From Chryseobacterium sp. (GTDB taxonomy: Bacteria; Bacteroidota; Bacteroidia; Flavobacteriales; Weeksellaceae): a stretch of 64,000 nt of DNA. Location: contig JAITMC010000020.1 of NCBI GenBank assembly GCA_031277615.1, positions 1 through 64,000 of the forward strand. Direction: 5' to 3'. Positions within the stretch are counted from its first letter, which is position 1, and each line of letters opens with the position of its first letter. Positions 7,375 through 16,020 of the stretch are shown piece after piece. The position numbers and the translations under genes were made by a program. Under the pieces are notes generated by a model that was not told where the DNA came from, made no database searches, and saw only the letters and a list, made by a program, of their open reading frames with translations.

Positions 7375-8214
7375 CTATTCTCCCACAAAATCTCCACCGT
7401 TGATATGAATGACTTCTCCTGTAATATAATCTGCATCGCGTGAAGCGAGAAAAACATAAGCGGGAGCAACTTCCGAAGGCTGTCCTGCCCTTTTCAGCGG
7501 AGTATCTTTTCCGAATGTGGAAAGGTCATCAAAAGTTTCCTTTACCAATGGAGTCCAGATCGGGCCGGGAGCAATTCCGTTCACCAGGATTTTCTTTTCT
7601 GCCAGGTTGGTGGATAATGAACGGATAAAAGACAGGATCGCTCCTTTTGTAGCTGCATAATCAATCAGATGATCACTTCCGCGGTACGCTGTAACGGATG
7701 TTGTACAGATGATCCTTCCTCCTTCACCCATCATCGGCAGAAAAAGTCTTGTAAAAGAGATCATAGAGATAATATTGGTTTCAAAGGTTTTCTCAATCTG
7801 CTCATCTGTGATCTTTTCAAGATGGTCTTTTGAGGTGTGAATTCCGGCATTATTAACCAGGATATCCAGATTTCCCCATAAGCTTTTTACTTTCTCTGCA
7901 CATTTGCTTCTGAATGCTTTTTTCGTGAGATCACCTTTAATCAGGATACAGGTCCGGCCTTCATTTTCTACCAGCCTTTTCGTTTCTTTCGCATCATCAT
8001 CACTTTCCTTGTAAATGATGGCTACCTCTGCGCCTTCGCGGGCAAAGTGAACGGCTACAGCCTGTCCTATTCCGCTGTCGCCACCGGAAATAACGGCTTT
8101 TTTATCAGCGAGTTTTTTGCTTCCCAGATAACCGTTTCTGATGATTTCCGGAAACAGCCCTTCTTTAGGGACTTTCGACTTCGATTGGGACTTGTTCTGT
8201 GTTTTCATAGGCAA
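7375..8214 (-). CDS. Short-chain dehydrogenase/reductase (YghA-like)
   Basis: This 279-residue SDR has the N-terminal extension typical of the stress-induced YghA/YdaD group. The NAD(P)-binding motif GGDSGIG is at about residue 44, NNAG at about 120, and the catalytic Ser plus YxxxK (YAATK) follow. The C-terminal HINGGDFVG is usual for the class. It probably reduces a small aldehyde or ketone with NAD(P)H; the substrate is unknown. It lies in a cluster of VOC and SRPBCC proteins, consistent with detoxification. Confidence 0.9.
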   Translation of the reverse strand: MPMKTQNKSQSKSKVPKEGLFPEIIRNGYLGSKKLADKKAVISGGDSGIGQAVAVHFAREGAEVAIIYKESDDDAKETKRLVENEGRTCILIKGDLTKKAFRSKCAEKVKSLWGNLDILVNNAGIHTSKDHLEKITDEQIEKTFETNIISMISFTRLFLPMMGEGGRIICTTSVTAYRGSDHLIDYAATKGAILSFIRSLSTNLAEKKILVNGIAPGPIWTPLVKETFDDLSTFGKDTPLKRAGQPSEVAPAYVFLASRDADYITGEVIHINGGDFVGE

Positions 8215-8300
8215 ATCTTTATCTAAACTGCATCAAACAGCAAGCCGAAAGAAAATCCTGAAAGGAATTGCCAGCATAAAAGGAAAAATTTATGTTTTTC

Positions 8301-9167
8301 TTAAGATTGATAGGCGTCTTCCAAATCCTTTATGATGATCTTCTGCATTTTCATCATGGCCTGCACCACTTTCCGGGCTTTTTCCTGATCAGGATCATTC
8401 ATCAGCTGAATGAGCTTTTTGGGAACGATCTGCCAGCTCATTCCGTAACGGTCTTTCAGCCAGCCGCACATACTTTCTCTTCCTCCGTCTGAGGTAAGGG
8501 TATTCCAAAAATGATCAGTCTGTTCCTGGTCATCGGTCATTACGACCATAGAGATTCCTTCATTGAAATCGAACTGATGATCGTAGGAGTTATCCATACA
8601 GAAAAAACTGTACCCATCGATCGTAAAATGGGCATGCTGTATATGTTCAGCCGGTTCGGGAATCGGATGCCCTTCTCCACCGTTGCTATACCTCAGAATG
8701 TTTCCAATCGTTGAATTCGGGAATGTCCGGGTATAAAGCTCCATCGCTTCCATTGCTTTTCCGTTATTCTGATGGATGAACATCAATGTAGGAATGATTT
8801 TCTGCTCTGTTGGTTTATCGCCCAGAAAAATCTGCCAGGTCACTCCATACTGATCCTGAACCCAGCCGTATTTGCTGCTCCAGGAATAGGAGTCAAGAGG
8901 CATCAGGGCAATTCCCCCATTCATCAGTTTATCCCAGTATTGCTGCACTTCATCTTCGGTACTGCAGATGACCATAAAGGAAATAGAAGGATTTTTTTTG
9001 AAATGCGGACCGCCGTTCAGCAACATCAGCTTCTGTCCGAAAAGGTCAATATTCATTACAACAGGAGTATCGGCTGTGATTTTTCCGTTGAATACGTCGC
9101 AGTAAAATTCAGCAGATTCTTTGGCATCTCCGTCGTACCAGAGACATGGGAAAATATCGTTATTCAT
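8301..9167 (-). CDS. Two-domain VOC (PhnB-like) protein
   Basis: This 288-residue protein contains two PhnB-like vicinal-oxygen-chelate modules. Each runs from a FYCDVFNG/LYTRTFPN-type helix to a YGVTWQI or YGMSWQIVP strand (about residues 1-120 and 125-255). A C-terminal helical tail (KVVQAMMKMQKI) is typical of the duplicated form. VOC folds support metal-dependent chemistry or resistance by ligand sequestration; no specific reaction can be deduced. It lies in the same run as single-domain VOC genes. Confidence 0.85.
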   Translation of the reverse strand: MNNDIFPCLWYDGDAKESAEFYCDVFNGKITADTPVVMNIDLFGQKLMLLNGGPHFKKNPSISFMVICSTEDEVQQYWDKLMNGGIALMPLDSYSWSSKYGWVQDQYGVTWQIFLGDKPTEQKIIPTLMFIHQNNGKAMEAMELYTRTFPNSTIGNILRYSNGGEGHPIPEPAEHIQHAHFTIDGYSFFCMDNSYDHQFDFNEGISMVVMTDDQEQTDHFWNTLTSDGGRESMCGWLKDRYGMSWQIVPKKLIQLMNDPDQEKARKVVQAMMKMQKIIIKDLEDAYQS

Positions 9168-9269
9168 AAGTTTTATATTTAGGTAACGTTATAGCTTGTC
9201 ATGTCATCACCATTGAGTTCTTTACGGGTAATGGTTGACATGAGTATTGTATTCAGAGGTATAAGGTTT

Positions 9270-9536
9270 TCAGGTATATCTTTCTCTAAAAGAAACCTGG
9301 TGCTCTTTCATATGATTTTTCAGCTTATCCATCGCATTTTTACCGAAACCATGGAGTTTCAGGATGTCTTCTTCAGAATAATCCGAAAGTTTTTCCAGAG
9401 TGTCTATTTCTTCTCTTTCCAAAGCTCTTCTTGCGGGAGCAGCAAGGATTCCCAGCAGGAACTGATCATTTCTAACAACATGATTAACGGCGCAAACAGA
9501 GCTTAAACATTTGGCCATTATAACGAGGTTTATCAT
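9270..9536 (-). CDS. Helix-hairpin-helix protein resembling the RNA polymerase alpha C-terminal domain
   Basis: Residues 32-85 (LAAPARRALEREEIDTLEKL, then a LHGFGKNAMDKLKNHM hairpin) match the pattern of the RNA polymerase alpha-subunit C-terminal domain, which binds DNA through two HhH-like turns. The rest of alpha is missing. The N-terminal 30 residues look non-homologous; a start at 9518 (MAKCLS) is possible. It lies 17 bases after an SRPBCC gene on the same strand. Its role may be DNA or protein binding, but nothing more is visible. Confidence 0.7.
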   Translation of the reverse strand: MINLVIMAKCLSSVCAVNHVVRNDQFLLGILAAPARRALEREEIDTLEKLSDYSEEDILKLHGFGKNAMDKLKNHMKEHQVSFRERYT

Positions 9537-9553
9537 GATTGCAAACGGGTATT

Positions 9554-9967
9554 TTAGTGGTTTTCAACATATTTGTGGAAGTTGTTGAGGATGGCATACC
9601 AGCCTTCCCGCTGCATTTCCACGGAGTTTTGTTTTTCCGGATCAAAAATTTCTGTGACTTTGGTGGTACCGGCGTCTATTTTCTCAAAAATAACTTCCAC
9701 CTTTCTTCCGTCCTCCATATGATATCTGATATTCTGATTGGGAATTACCTCATCATAGATTCCTTCAAAATCAAATCCGAAACTTTTATCTTTCGCCTCC
9801 ATTCTGTTTTTAAATTTCCCTCCTACTCTCAGATCGTTTTCAGAACTTGGACACTGCCAGCTTTCATGGGCAAAATTCCATTTTGTGATGTGTTTAGGGT
9901 CGTTAAAATAATCCCAAACTTTATCTACCGGGGCTAAAATTGTAATATCGATTTTAATCGGGTCCAT
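9554..9967 (-). CDS. SRPBCC (AHSA1-type) domain protein
   Basis: The 137-residue single domain starts with ITILAPVDKVWDYFNDPKHI and shows the conserved DLRVGGKFKNRM strand and a C-terminal amphipathic helix. It is closer to the classic activator-of-Hsp90 homolog/START group than the two shorter-spaced paralogs at 6.4-7.3 kb. The ligand is unknown. It is adjacent to a VOC gene upstream and the HhH gene downstream. Confidence 0.88.
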   Translation of the reverse strand: MDPIKIDITILAPVDKVWDYFNDPKHITKWNFAHESWQCPSSENDLRVGGKFKNRMEAKDKSFGFDFEGIYDEVIPNQNIRYHMEDGRKVEVIFEKIDAGTTKVTEIFDPEKQNSVEMQREGWYAILNNFHKYVENH

Positions 9968-10045
9968 AGTTCTATTTTTTTAGTGGTTAAATAAGGACGG
10001 CCCGGTTGAGGAACCGCCCTTTGGTAATTTTAGTTAAATATAAGA

Positions 10046-10477
10046 TTATTTTGAATATTCTTCATTATAGTTCACCATCCAATGAACACCATATTTATCC
10101 TGGAAGCTTCCGAAGTAGTCACCCCAAAACTGGTCTTCAATAGGCATTTCGATATTTCCGCCTTCAGAAAGTCCTTTAAACAGCCTGTCTGCCTCTTCTC
10201 TGGAATCAGGGAAAATAGAGACATAATTATTGTTTCCTACGGTAAGGGTCTGCCCGAAGCCCGGAACGATATCCGAAGCCATCAGAAGGTCATTACCGAT
10301 GGGCAGTGCAATATGCATCACTCTGTTTTTTTCTTCATCAGAAAGATTTTCTGTTCCCGGAGCATTGCCCATCTTGTGTACTCCTCCTGCGAATTCTCCA
10401 CCGAAAACAGATTTGTAAAAGTTGAAAGCTTCTTCTGCTTTCCCGTCAAAATTCAGGTACGGATTTAATTTAGCCAT
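10046..10477 (-). CDS. VOC family (PhnB-like) protein
   Basis: The 143 residues form one PhnB-like module: N-terminal LNPYLNFDGKAEEAFNFYKS, a central HIALPIGNDLLMASD, and a C-terminal FWGDYFGSFQDKYGVHWMVN. This is the best-conserved single VOC protein of the cluster. Related proteins are often annotated as 3-demethylubiquinone methyltransferase-like, without evidence for that activity. It starts 33 bases after the hydrolase stop, so it is probably in the same operon. Confidence 0.9.
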   Translation of the reverse strand: MAKLNPYLNFDGKAEEAFNFYKSVFGGEFAGGVHKMGNAPGTENLSDEEKNRVMHIALPIGNDLLMASDIVPGFGQTLTVGNNNYVSIFPDSREEADRLFKGLSEGGNIEMPIEDQFWGDYFGSFQDKYGVHWMVNYNEEYSK

Positions 10478-10509
10478 GATTTCTAATTTTAAAATTGTTA
10501 TTGATTATT

Positions 10510-11286
10510 TTATTGGTTTAAAAATTTTTCTGCTTCCTCCACTGTAAAATTGATGAGACCGGAATCTGTATTTCCCTCAAAATCGGCCATCATATAAGAG
10601 CCGTGTACTGCCGGAAGGATCATCAGCCGGGAACCTTTTACCAGCCGCCACATTTCTACGACGTGTTCAGGCTTCATCACATCCTGATCACCACTGATGA
10701 ATAATACGGGAACTTCTATTTCTGTAAGGATTTTTTCATCCCAGTCTTCAAAGGTCTGCATCCTTTTGCTGTCTTTTTCAAACATGTTTTCCAGCTTTGA
10801 AAAGTCGGGATTCAGACTGAGAAAATTAATCTTCAAAGGTTCGGGCATGGATTCCAGAGTTGCTTTTGCCATACTTTCAAAGAAACCATCCATCATACCG
10901 CTTCTTTTGAAAAAAGCTGAGGCTACAATGAGCTTTTCAGTGATTTCCGGATAAAGACGGGCAATCTGCATCACGGTGTTTCCTCCGTTACTGAACCCCC
11001 AGAATGAAGCTTTTCCGATCTGAAGTTCTTTCAATACGGCAGCCACATCCCGGGCATCCTGTTCAAAGGTTTCAGGGACATCACGGTGATCACTCATCCC
11101 ATGATTCTGAAGATCAATGCCGATCAGCTGAAACTTTCCTGCCAGCCTCGAGATCACTTCTTTATAATCAAACAGGATGGAAGAACCGCCTCCGTGAATC
11201 AGAACCAAAGGTTTTCCGGAACCGTAGATCTCATAATAAATCCGGATTCCGTTGACATTTTTATATCCTTTTTCTACGGGTTCCAT
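10510..11286 (-). CDS. Alpha/beta-hydrolase
   Basis: The 258-residue protein has the alpha/beta-hydrolase landmarks in order: oxyanion motif HGGGSS (about residue 31), nucleophile elbow GFSNGG (about 96), acid in SGDQDVM (about 198) and His in PAVHGSY (about 228). No signal peptide is present, so it is cytoplasmic. The substrate is probably a small ester or lactone, not determinable here. It starts 3 bases after the DinB-like gene stop, implying translational coupling. Confidence 0.9.
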   Translation of the reverse strand: MEPVEKGYKNVNGIRIYYEIYGSGKPLVLIHGGGSSILFDYKEVISRLAGKFQLIGIDLQNHGMSDHRDVPETFEQDARDVAAVLKELQIGKASFWGFSNGGNTVMQIARLYPEITEKLIVASAFFKRSGMMDGFFESMAKATLESMPEPLKINFLSLNPDFSKLENMFEKDSKRMQTFEDWDEKILTEIEVPVLFISGDQDVMKPEHVVEMWRLVKGSRLMILPAVHGSYMMADFEGNTDSGLINFTVEEAEKFLNQ

Positions 11287-11289
11287 CCG

Positions 11290-11814
11290 TCAGTATTTTA
11301 GATTTTCATCCACATCATACTTCATTCCCGGATAGCCCAGGATTCTTCTCATTAATCCGATCTGTCCGGACATATAATCTTCACGCCCGAGGCACATTCC
11401 TGCAAAGTTGAGCTTGGTTTCGCGGATAAAAGGAATATTCATCCCCATTTCAAAGATTTCATCCAGCTCTTCATCCGTCACTTCCCATAATCTCTGGTAG
11501 ACTTTCGGTGAAATTTCATGAAAGCTTTTCTTCAGGTCTTCCAGGCTGGGATACTTAAAGCTCTCATCCAGTGTTTTTCCCTGGAAGAAAAGTTCGTTGT
11601 AGGGATCTTCAACAGAAAGTCCTAAAACTGCGCCCAGACCGTAACGCATGTTCACAAAGTTACCTGTCATCCAGACAATATGATTGGTTTTTCCGTCAAT
11701 TCTTTTCAAAGCATCTTCTTCCGAAATCCCTTCCAGAACATTCATAAAACCTTGCGAATGCATTCTGTAAGCCGGAATAATGAGCTCCATTTTTTTTGAT
11801 TTTGGGGTGTCCAT
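11290..11814 (-). CDS. DinB-like superfamily protein
   Basis: The 174 residues resemble the DinB/YfiT four-helix fold: helix one (YRMHSQGFMNVLEGISEEDA), the second helix with a VNMRYGLG segment, and a C-terminal REDYMSGQIGLMRRILG like the usual H-x3-H-x-GQ-x-x-x-R region. The metal-binding His residues seen in the next gene are replaced by other residues here (REDYMSGQ in place of LHEIYHSGQ). The protein may therefore have lost metal binding. It heads a coupled pair with the alpha/beta-hydrolase. Confidence 0.75.
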   Translation of the reverse strand: MDTPKSKKMELIIPAYRMHSQGFMNVLEGISEEDALKRIDGKTNHIVWMTGNFVNMRYGLGAVLGLSVEDPYNELFFQGKTLDESFKYPSLEDLKKSFHEISPKVYQRLWEVTDEELDEIFEMGMNIPFIRETKLNFAGMCLGREDYMSGQIGLMRRILGYPGMKYDVDENLKY

Positions 11815-11897
11815 TTTCTGTATTTTTTTTAGTTTTAATAATAGTTTGTTCTATCATCTGCCTGTTTCTGGCAGATAAAAGAGGTCGATGATTGAGT

Positions 11898-12207
11898 GGT
11901 TTTTGTTTCCGAAAGATTCCACGGATTTTTTTTAATCTCGCTGATTTTGCTGATTAAGCAGATCTTTTTGATTAACTATTAAATAGGTTTTTGTTTCCCG
12001 CAGATCTCACGGATTGCACAGATTTTTCTAATCTTGCTGATTTTGCTGATTAAGCAGATCTTTTTGATTAACTATTACATAGGTTTTTGTTTCCCACGGA
12101 TCTCACAGATTGCACAGATTTTTTCTAATCTTGCTGATTTTGCTGATCGGGCAGACCTATTTGATTAACTATTAAATAGGTTTTTGTTTCCCACGGATCT
12201 CACAGGT
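11898..12207. repeat. Tandem array of a roughly 96-bp unit
   Basis: Copies begin at 11898, 11986, 12082 and 12179 with GGTTTTTGTTTCC. Spacings are 88, 96 and 97 bases, and the last copy stops after about 29 bases. Each unit contains a variant of CACAGATTGCACAGATTTT and TTGCTGATTTTGCTGAT, related to the CACAGAT motifs of the dispersed family A. It fills the 427-bp gap between two DinB genes. No protein is encoded. Confidence 0.9.
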
Positions 12208-12241
12208 TTTTAACTGCTGACCTGTAGATAGTGCTGATTTT

Positions 12242-12703
12242 TTATTTAATGGCACCAGGTTTTCCCAGGATTCTTCTGAGGTATCCCAGCTGGCCGCTGT
12301 GGTAGATCTCGTGGAGACAAAGCGTGGAAATATCCTGAATGTGTTCAGGATTGAAATGCTCCACAATATTCAGTTTGGCTTCCAATCGGTCCTGTGATTG
12401 CTGTAGATATGATTTCAGATCTTCAAAACTGATGAACTCATCTTTTCTGTCCCAGGCAATTTGACCCCGGTTGTAGCATGAGAATTGTTCACCGTCCCAT
12501 ACTGATTCTTCCCCCAGAACATTTAACAGCCCATTCCGGATGTAAATTAAATGCCCCAGAATCCAGTTCATACAGTTGGCTTTATTTTCAGGAAAAATCA
12601 TTGATTCTTCATGAGTAATGCCTTCCGTGTTCAGAGCAACAATTTTAGCCGTACTGAAGACCTGGTTTTTCACCAATCCGATCTCGTTTGATTTTGTTTC
12701 CAT
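12242..12703 (-). CDS. DinB family protein with intact metal ligands
   Basis: This 153-residue protein has the DinB/YfiT four-helix pattern with three candidate metal-binding His: one in GHLIYIRN (about residue 51) and two in LHEIYHSGQLGYLRRILG (about 131-135). DinB proteins often act as thiol-dependent (bacillithiol, mycothiol) or other transferases, but many have no known function. It shares the C-terminal GQ-x-x-x-RRILGxPG signature with the gene at 11290, so they are distant paralogs separated by the tandem array. Confidence 0.85.
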   Translation of the reverse strand: METKSNEIGLVKNQVFSTAKIVALNTEGITHEESMIFPENKANCMNWILGHLIYIRNGLLNVLGEESVWDGEQFSCYNRGQIAWDRKDEFISFEDLKSYLQQSQDRLEAKLNIVEHFNPEHIQDISTLCLHEIYHSGQLGYLRRILGKPGAIK

Positions 12704-12732
12704 CGCCTTTACAAGTATTTAAGATTGATGAA

Positions 12733-13143
12733 TTATTCGGCAGGTATCTGGGATATGTCTCCATACATCACCTCCCACTGATGGCCGTCTATATCAGCAA
12801 AGGCACTTTGATACATCCATCCGTGATCCATAGGTTCGCTGTATGTTGAACCTCCGTTTTCAATGGCTGTTTTCACCATCTGATCTACTTCTTCACGGCT
12901 TCCTACACCAATAGCAAGAAGCACCTGTGTGGTATCTCCTTTTGCAAAAGGCCTGTTGGTAAAGGTTTGAAAAAAGTCTTCCTTCAGAAACATAGTGTAT
13001 ATGTGATCTTCTTTCATGACGACACATATCGCCTTATCGTCTGAGAACTGTTCGTTAATGGTAAAACCAAGCTTTGTCCAGAATGCTCTGGTTTTCTGCA
13101 CGTCTTTTATTGGTAAATTGACGTAAATCTGACTGATTTTCAT
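12733..13143 (-). CDS. VOC (glyoxalase-like) protein
   Basis: The 136-residue protein is a single VOC module with paired beta-alpha-beta-beta-beta units: VNLPIKDVQKTRAFWTKLGF at the N-terminus and FADIDGHQWEV at the C-terminus. It is about two-thirds identical by eye to the next gene upstream, and the pair arose by tandem duplication. The ligand-proximal His in DGHQWEV is kept. Function is unknown; members of this group are often called lactoylglutathione lyase-like. Confidence 0.9.
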   Translation of the reverse strand: MKISQIYVNLPIKDVQKTRAFWTKLGFTINEQFSDDKAICVVMKEDHIYTMFLKEDFFQTFTNRPFAKGDTTQVLLAIGVGSREEVDQMVKTAIENGGSTYSEPMDHGWMYQSAFADIDGHQWEVMYGDISQIPAE

Positions 13144-13185
13144 AAGGTAATTTTTAGTAGTGATTTGAATTGTGAACTGCCCAGT

Positions 13186-13596
13186 TTATTCTGAAGGCAT
13201 CTGAGGCAGGTCAGCAAAGGTCATATTCCATCCGTGACCATCCGGATCCCAGAAGGAATTCTGATACATCCATCCGTAATCCTGTGGTTCTTCGTGCTGG
13301 GTAGCTCCGTTTTCCAGGGCTGTATTTACAATACGGTCTACTTCTTCGCGGCTGTCCAGTCCCATGGCCAGTAAAACCTCGGAAGTATCCCCTTTAGGCA
13401 CAGGCTTCCCTGAAAAGGTCTGGAAATAATCCTGGTCCAAGAACATCGCATAAATGTGTTCTTCTTTGATAATGACACATACTGCCTTGTCATCAGAAAA
13501 CTGCTCATTGATGGTGAATCCCAGTTTACTCCAGAATGCTCTGGTTCTCTGTACGTCTTTTACGGGAAGGTTGACATAGGTTTGATTGACTTTCAT
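13186..13596 (-). CDS. VOC (glyoxalase-like) protein, tandem paralog
   Basis: The 136 residues share length and most motifs with the downstream gene (VNLPVKDVQRTRAFWSKLGF; FWDPDGHGWNM). It is the first gene of the run that continues toward 6.4 kb. The two proteins differ most in the C-terminal third (MTFADLPQMPSE against VMYGDISQIPAE), suggesting different ligands. No promoter motif is evident between it and the Crp/Fnr gene. Confidence 0.9.
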   Translation of the reverse strand: MKVNQTYVNLPVKDVQRTRAFWSKLGFTINEQFSDDKAVCVIIKEEHIYAMFLDQDYFQTFSGKPVPKGDTSEVLLAMGLDSREEVDRIVNTALENGATQHEEPQDYGWMYQNSFWDPDGHGWNMTFADLPQMPSE

Positions 13597-13674
13597 TTTT
13601 TGTAATTTTCAGTGTTTAACTTTTAACCAAAATTACCAAGCTTCCATGAAAGTCAACTTGCCATAAGACAAGAT

Positions 13675-14265
13675 TTAATTTTTCTTCAGATGGGAAACCA
13701 ATTCTTTACGGATCCGGCTTAAGGAAGTGTCTGTAACCCCAAGATAAGAAGCAATCTGCTTCAAAGGAGCGAATTGTACCACTTTTGGCTTTTGTTCTAA
13801 AAGGTTAAGGTAGCGTCTGGTTGCCGAAAGGGTAAACATTTCCACGGAACGCTGCTTGTAGGTGAACAGCTCTTTTGACATCCATGCCCTGCCCCATTCC
13901 CGGAGGTTGGGTATTTTATGGAAAAGTTCCTGAAAGGTATCAAAATCGAATTTCCAGCACTCGCAATCGGTGATGCAGACGATATTTTCCTGGGATGGAA
14001 TTCTTTGAAACAATGAAAGAACTTCAATGATGATCTCGTTATCTGCAAAGAAATGGGTGGTTACTTCATTTCCGTTAAAATCATTGACAAATGAGCGAGC
14101 CAAGCCTTTTTCCAGAATATAATATTCATTGGCTGTTTTTCCTTCTTCAAGAATGATATCTCCTTTCTGGAAGGAAACTTTTTCATGAGCCTGAAATATT
14201 TCGTCAAGTTCTTCCTGCATGAAAAAGGGAAAATCGTAGCAGATCTCTAGGGCTTTGCTCGTCAT
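13675..14265 (-). CDS. Crp/Fnr family transcriptional regulator
   Basis: The 196-residue protein has an N-terminal cyclic-nucleotide-binding-type beta-roll (about 25-120; FQKGDIILEEGKTANEYYIL) and a C-terminal winged helix (LKQIASYLGVTDTSLSRIRK). There is no cluster of Cys as in Fnr, and the cAMP-pocket Arg/Glu pattern is not clear. It belongs to the large Bacteroidota group of unknown ligand. It is upstream of, and on the same strand as, the VOC/DinB/SRPBCC cluster, so it may regulate it (inference). Confidence 0.9.
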   Translation of the reverse strand: MTSKALEICYDFPFFMQEELDEIFQAHEKVSFQKGDIILEEGKTANEYYILEKGLARSFVNDFNGNEVTTHFFADNEIIIEVLSLFQRIPSQENIVCITDCECWKFDFDTFQELFHKIPNLREWGRAWMSKELFTYKQRSVEMFTLSATRRYLNLLEQKPKVVQFAPLKQIASYLGVTDTSLSRIRKELVSHLKKN

Positions 14266-14684
14266 TGGTGTGGTTGTTTTTTAAGTTTTTAAAAATAGGA
14301 TTTTTAATTGAATCCGGGATGTAAAAAATTAAACAATTTAACTAAAATTTAATAAAATAAAATTTAATCACTTTAAAAACAAAGATATACATCGTTTATT
14401 TTTCAATAAACAATTAAACAATTCTACATCACACAATGAATCTTTTTTAGACTGTATTTAAATTTCATTTGAACCATTAATAAGTATGAAGAGGCAAGGT
14501 ATACCAAGGACGAAATCAAAGATTTTTAGTAAGCCGAATGTTTAGAATAAAGCCCGGATCATATTAAAGCTGCTTCAACTTTTTAATGAAAAAATACGGT
14601 AAAAAACAAACACTTAAGATGATTTTAAATAATAAGCTTTATGCAGAATAAGTACACTTCAGTTTTTTTGCAACAGTTTTTCTA
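14266..14684. other. AT-rich intergenic region
   Basis: This is the upstream region of the Crp/Fnr gene. It is mostly A/T with no clear promoter. One short open frame around 14477-14530 could encode TINKYEEARYTKDEIKDF followed by a stop. It looks like a gene remnant but is too short to judge. No RNA gene is visible. Confidence 0.4.
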
Positions 14685-15896
14685 TTAAAACAGTGATAGC
14701 TGGATGGGTTTGGGCTTCTGAGGTTTCTGTGCATCCCCGAAAACGGTTTTACCGCCAAATCTCCAGGAGTTCTGTCTTTCTTCTTCAATCACCTGTTGGA
14801 TGTCGAAACCGGGAGTGAAGTCCTGTTCTGTTTGGGCAACGATCTGGTGAAGCTTGTTTAAGGTATTTAGCTTATCGGAGTTTCCAAGTTTTGATTTTTC
14901 AATTCCCCTTCTGAGAATGCTGATGCTTTCATCATAGGTTTTTGTGGGAACGGGAAACGGATGGCCGTCTTTTCCCCCGTGGGCAAATGAAAATCTGGCA
15001 GGATCTGCAAACCTCGATGGGGCACCGTGGATTACTTCGCTTACCAAAGCCAGAGACTGCATGGTTCTTGGCCCCACTCCTTCCAGCATCAGCAGATCTT
15101 CAAAGTTCTGAGGCTGCTGCTCGCGGGTAACATATAAAAGTGCGCCGAGACGTTTCAAATCGACATCTGAAGCCTGAACATCGTGATGTGCCGGCAGAAT
15201 AAGCCTTGAAAAGTCTTTCATCACGTTGATGGAATCGGTGTGGGAAATATCCAGAATTCCTTTTCTGTTTTCCGAAGCATCGGCATCGGTAAGGTTAAGA
15301 ATTTTTCCTCTTGAAACGCCGTTGATTCCGGTATGCGGTTCTTCTATAAATGATTTTATATTTTCCGAATGCCAGTGGTAACGCCTCGCCGTTCCGTCGG
15401 ATTCATGCATTCCCTGCTGAACAACGCTCCAGCTTCCGTTATCCGCCAGGATAAAATTATGCAAATACAGCTGGTAGCCATCCTGAACAGCTGTATTATC
15501 AACCTTTGCGGAAAGCTTGCTCGCTTTTACAAGTTCGTGACCGTTCAGCCCTGTTTTTTCTGCAATCTGAATCAGTTCAGATGGCGTTTCTCTTGAAAAC
15601 TTTCCTTTTCCGCCACAGATATACAGTCCGAGTGACTGCGAATTGGGATTAACAGAGCGTTTCAATGCTCCCATTACTGAGGTGGTTATTCCTGAAGAAT
15701 GCCAGTCCATTCCCATGACCGCTCCAAAACTCTGGAACCAGAACGGGTCTGCCAGGCGGCGTAAAACCTCATCCTTACCATAATCCATCAGAATCACTTC
15801 AATAATGGAAAGTCCCAGAACAGACATACGCTCATACAGCCAGGGCGGTACTTTGCCATAGTGTAAAGGTAAATCTGCAGTGCCTGAACGTTTCAT
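14685..15896 (-). CDS. DUF763 domain protein
   Basis: The 403-residue protein is recognisable as DUF763 by its N-terminus (SGTADLPLHYGKVPPWLYER) and by the DWHSSG segment. A helix-hairpin-helix-like motif (LEGVGPRTMQSLALV) at about residue 268 suggests DNA binding. The C-terminus is KPIQLSLF. The family is widespread and uncharacterised, and its HhH motif is often taken to indicate a nucleic-acid role. There is no operon partner; neighbours are intergenic gaps and a VOC gene. Confidence 0.88.
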   Translation of the reverse strand: MKRSGTADLPLHYGKVPPWLYERMSVLGLSIIEVILMDYGKDEVLRRLADPFWFQSFGAVMGMDWHSSGITTSVMGALKRSVNPNSQSLGLYICGGKGKFSRETPSELIQIAEKTGLNGHELVKASKLSAKVDNTAVQDGYQLYLHNFILADNGSWSVVQQGMHESDGTARRYHWHSENIKSFIEEPHTGINGVSRGKILNLTDADASENRKGILDISHTDSINVMKDFSRLILPAHHDVQASDVDLKRLGALLYVTREQQPQNFEDLLMLEGVGPRTMQSLALVSEVIHGAPSRFADPARFSFAHGGKDGHPFPVPTKTYDESISILRRGIEKSKLGNSDKLNTLNKLHQIVAQTEQDFTPGFDIQQVIEEERQNSWRFGGKTVFGDAQKPQKPKPIQLSLF

Positions 15897-16020
15897 TCTG
15901 TAAAATTAATCTTAAAATTTAAAACTTTTATTGGTTTGAATCATATGAATAAAATATCAGGCAATTTTTATCAATATTGGGTACAAAACGATTATAATCA
16001 TTTAAACATCTCTATATCAA

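Noticed and set aside
11898-12207. Tandem repeats considered as a CRISPR array
   Set aside because: Units are about 96 bases with no constant short repeat and unique spacer, and there are no cas genes nearby.
12172-12366. Minus-strand 64-residue open frame
   Set aside because: It overlaps the tandem array and the coding end of the DinB gene in another frame, and has no family features.
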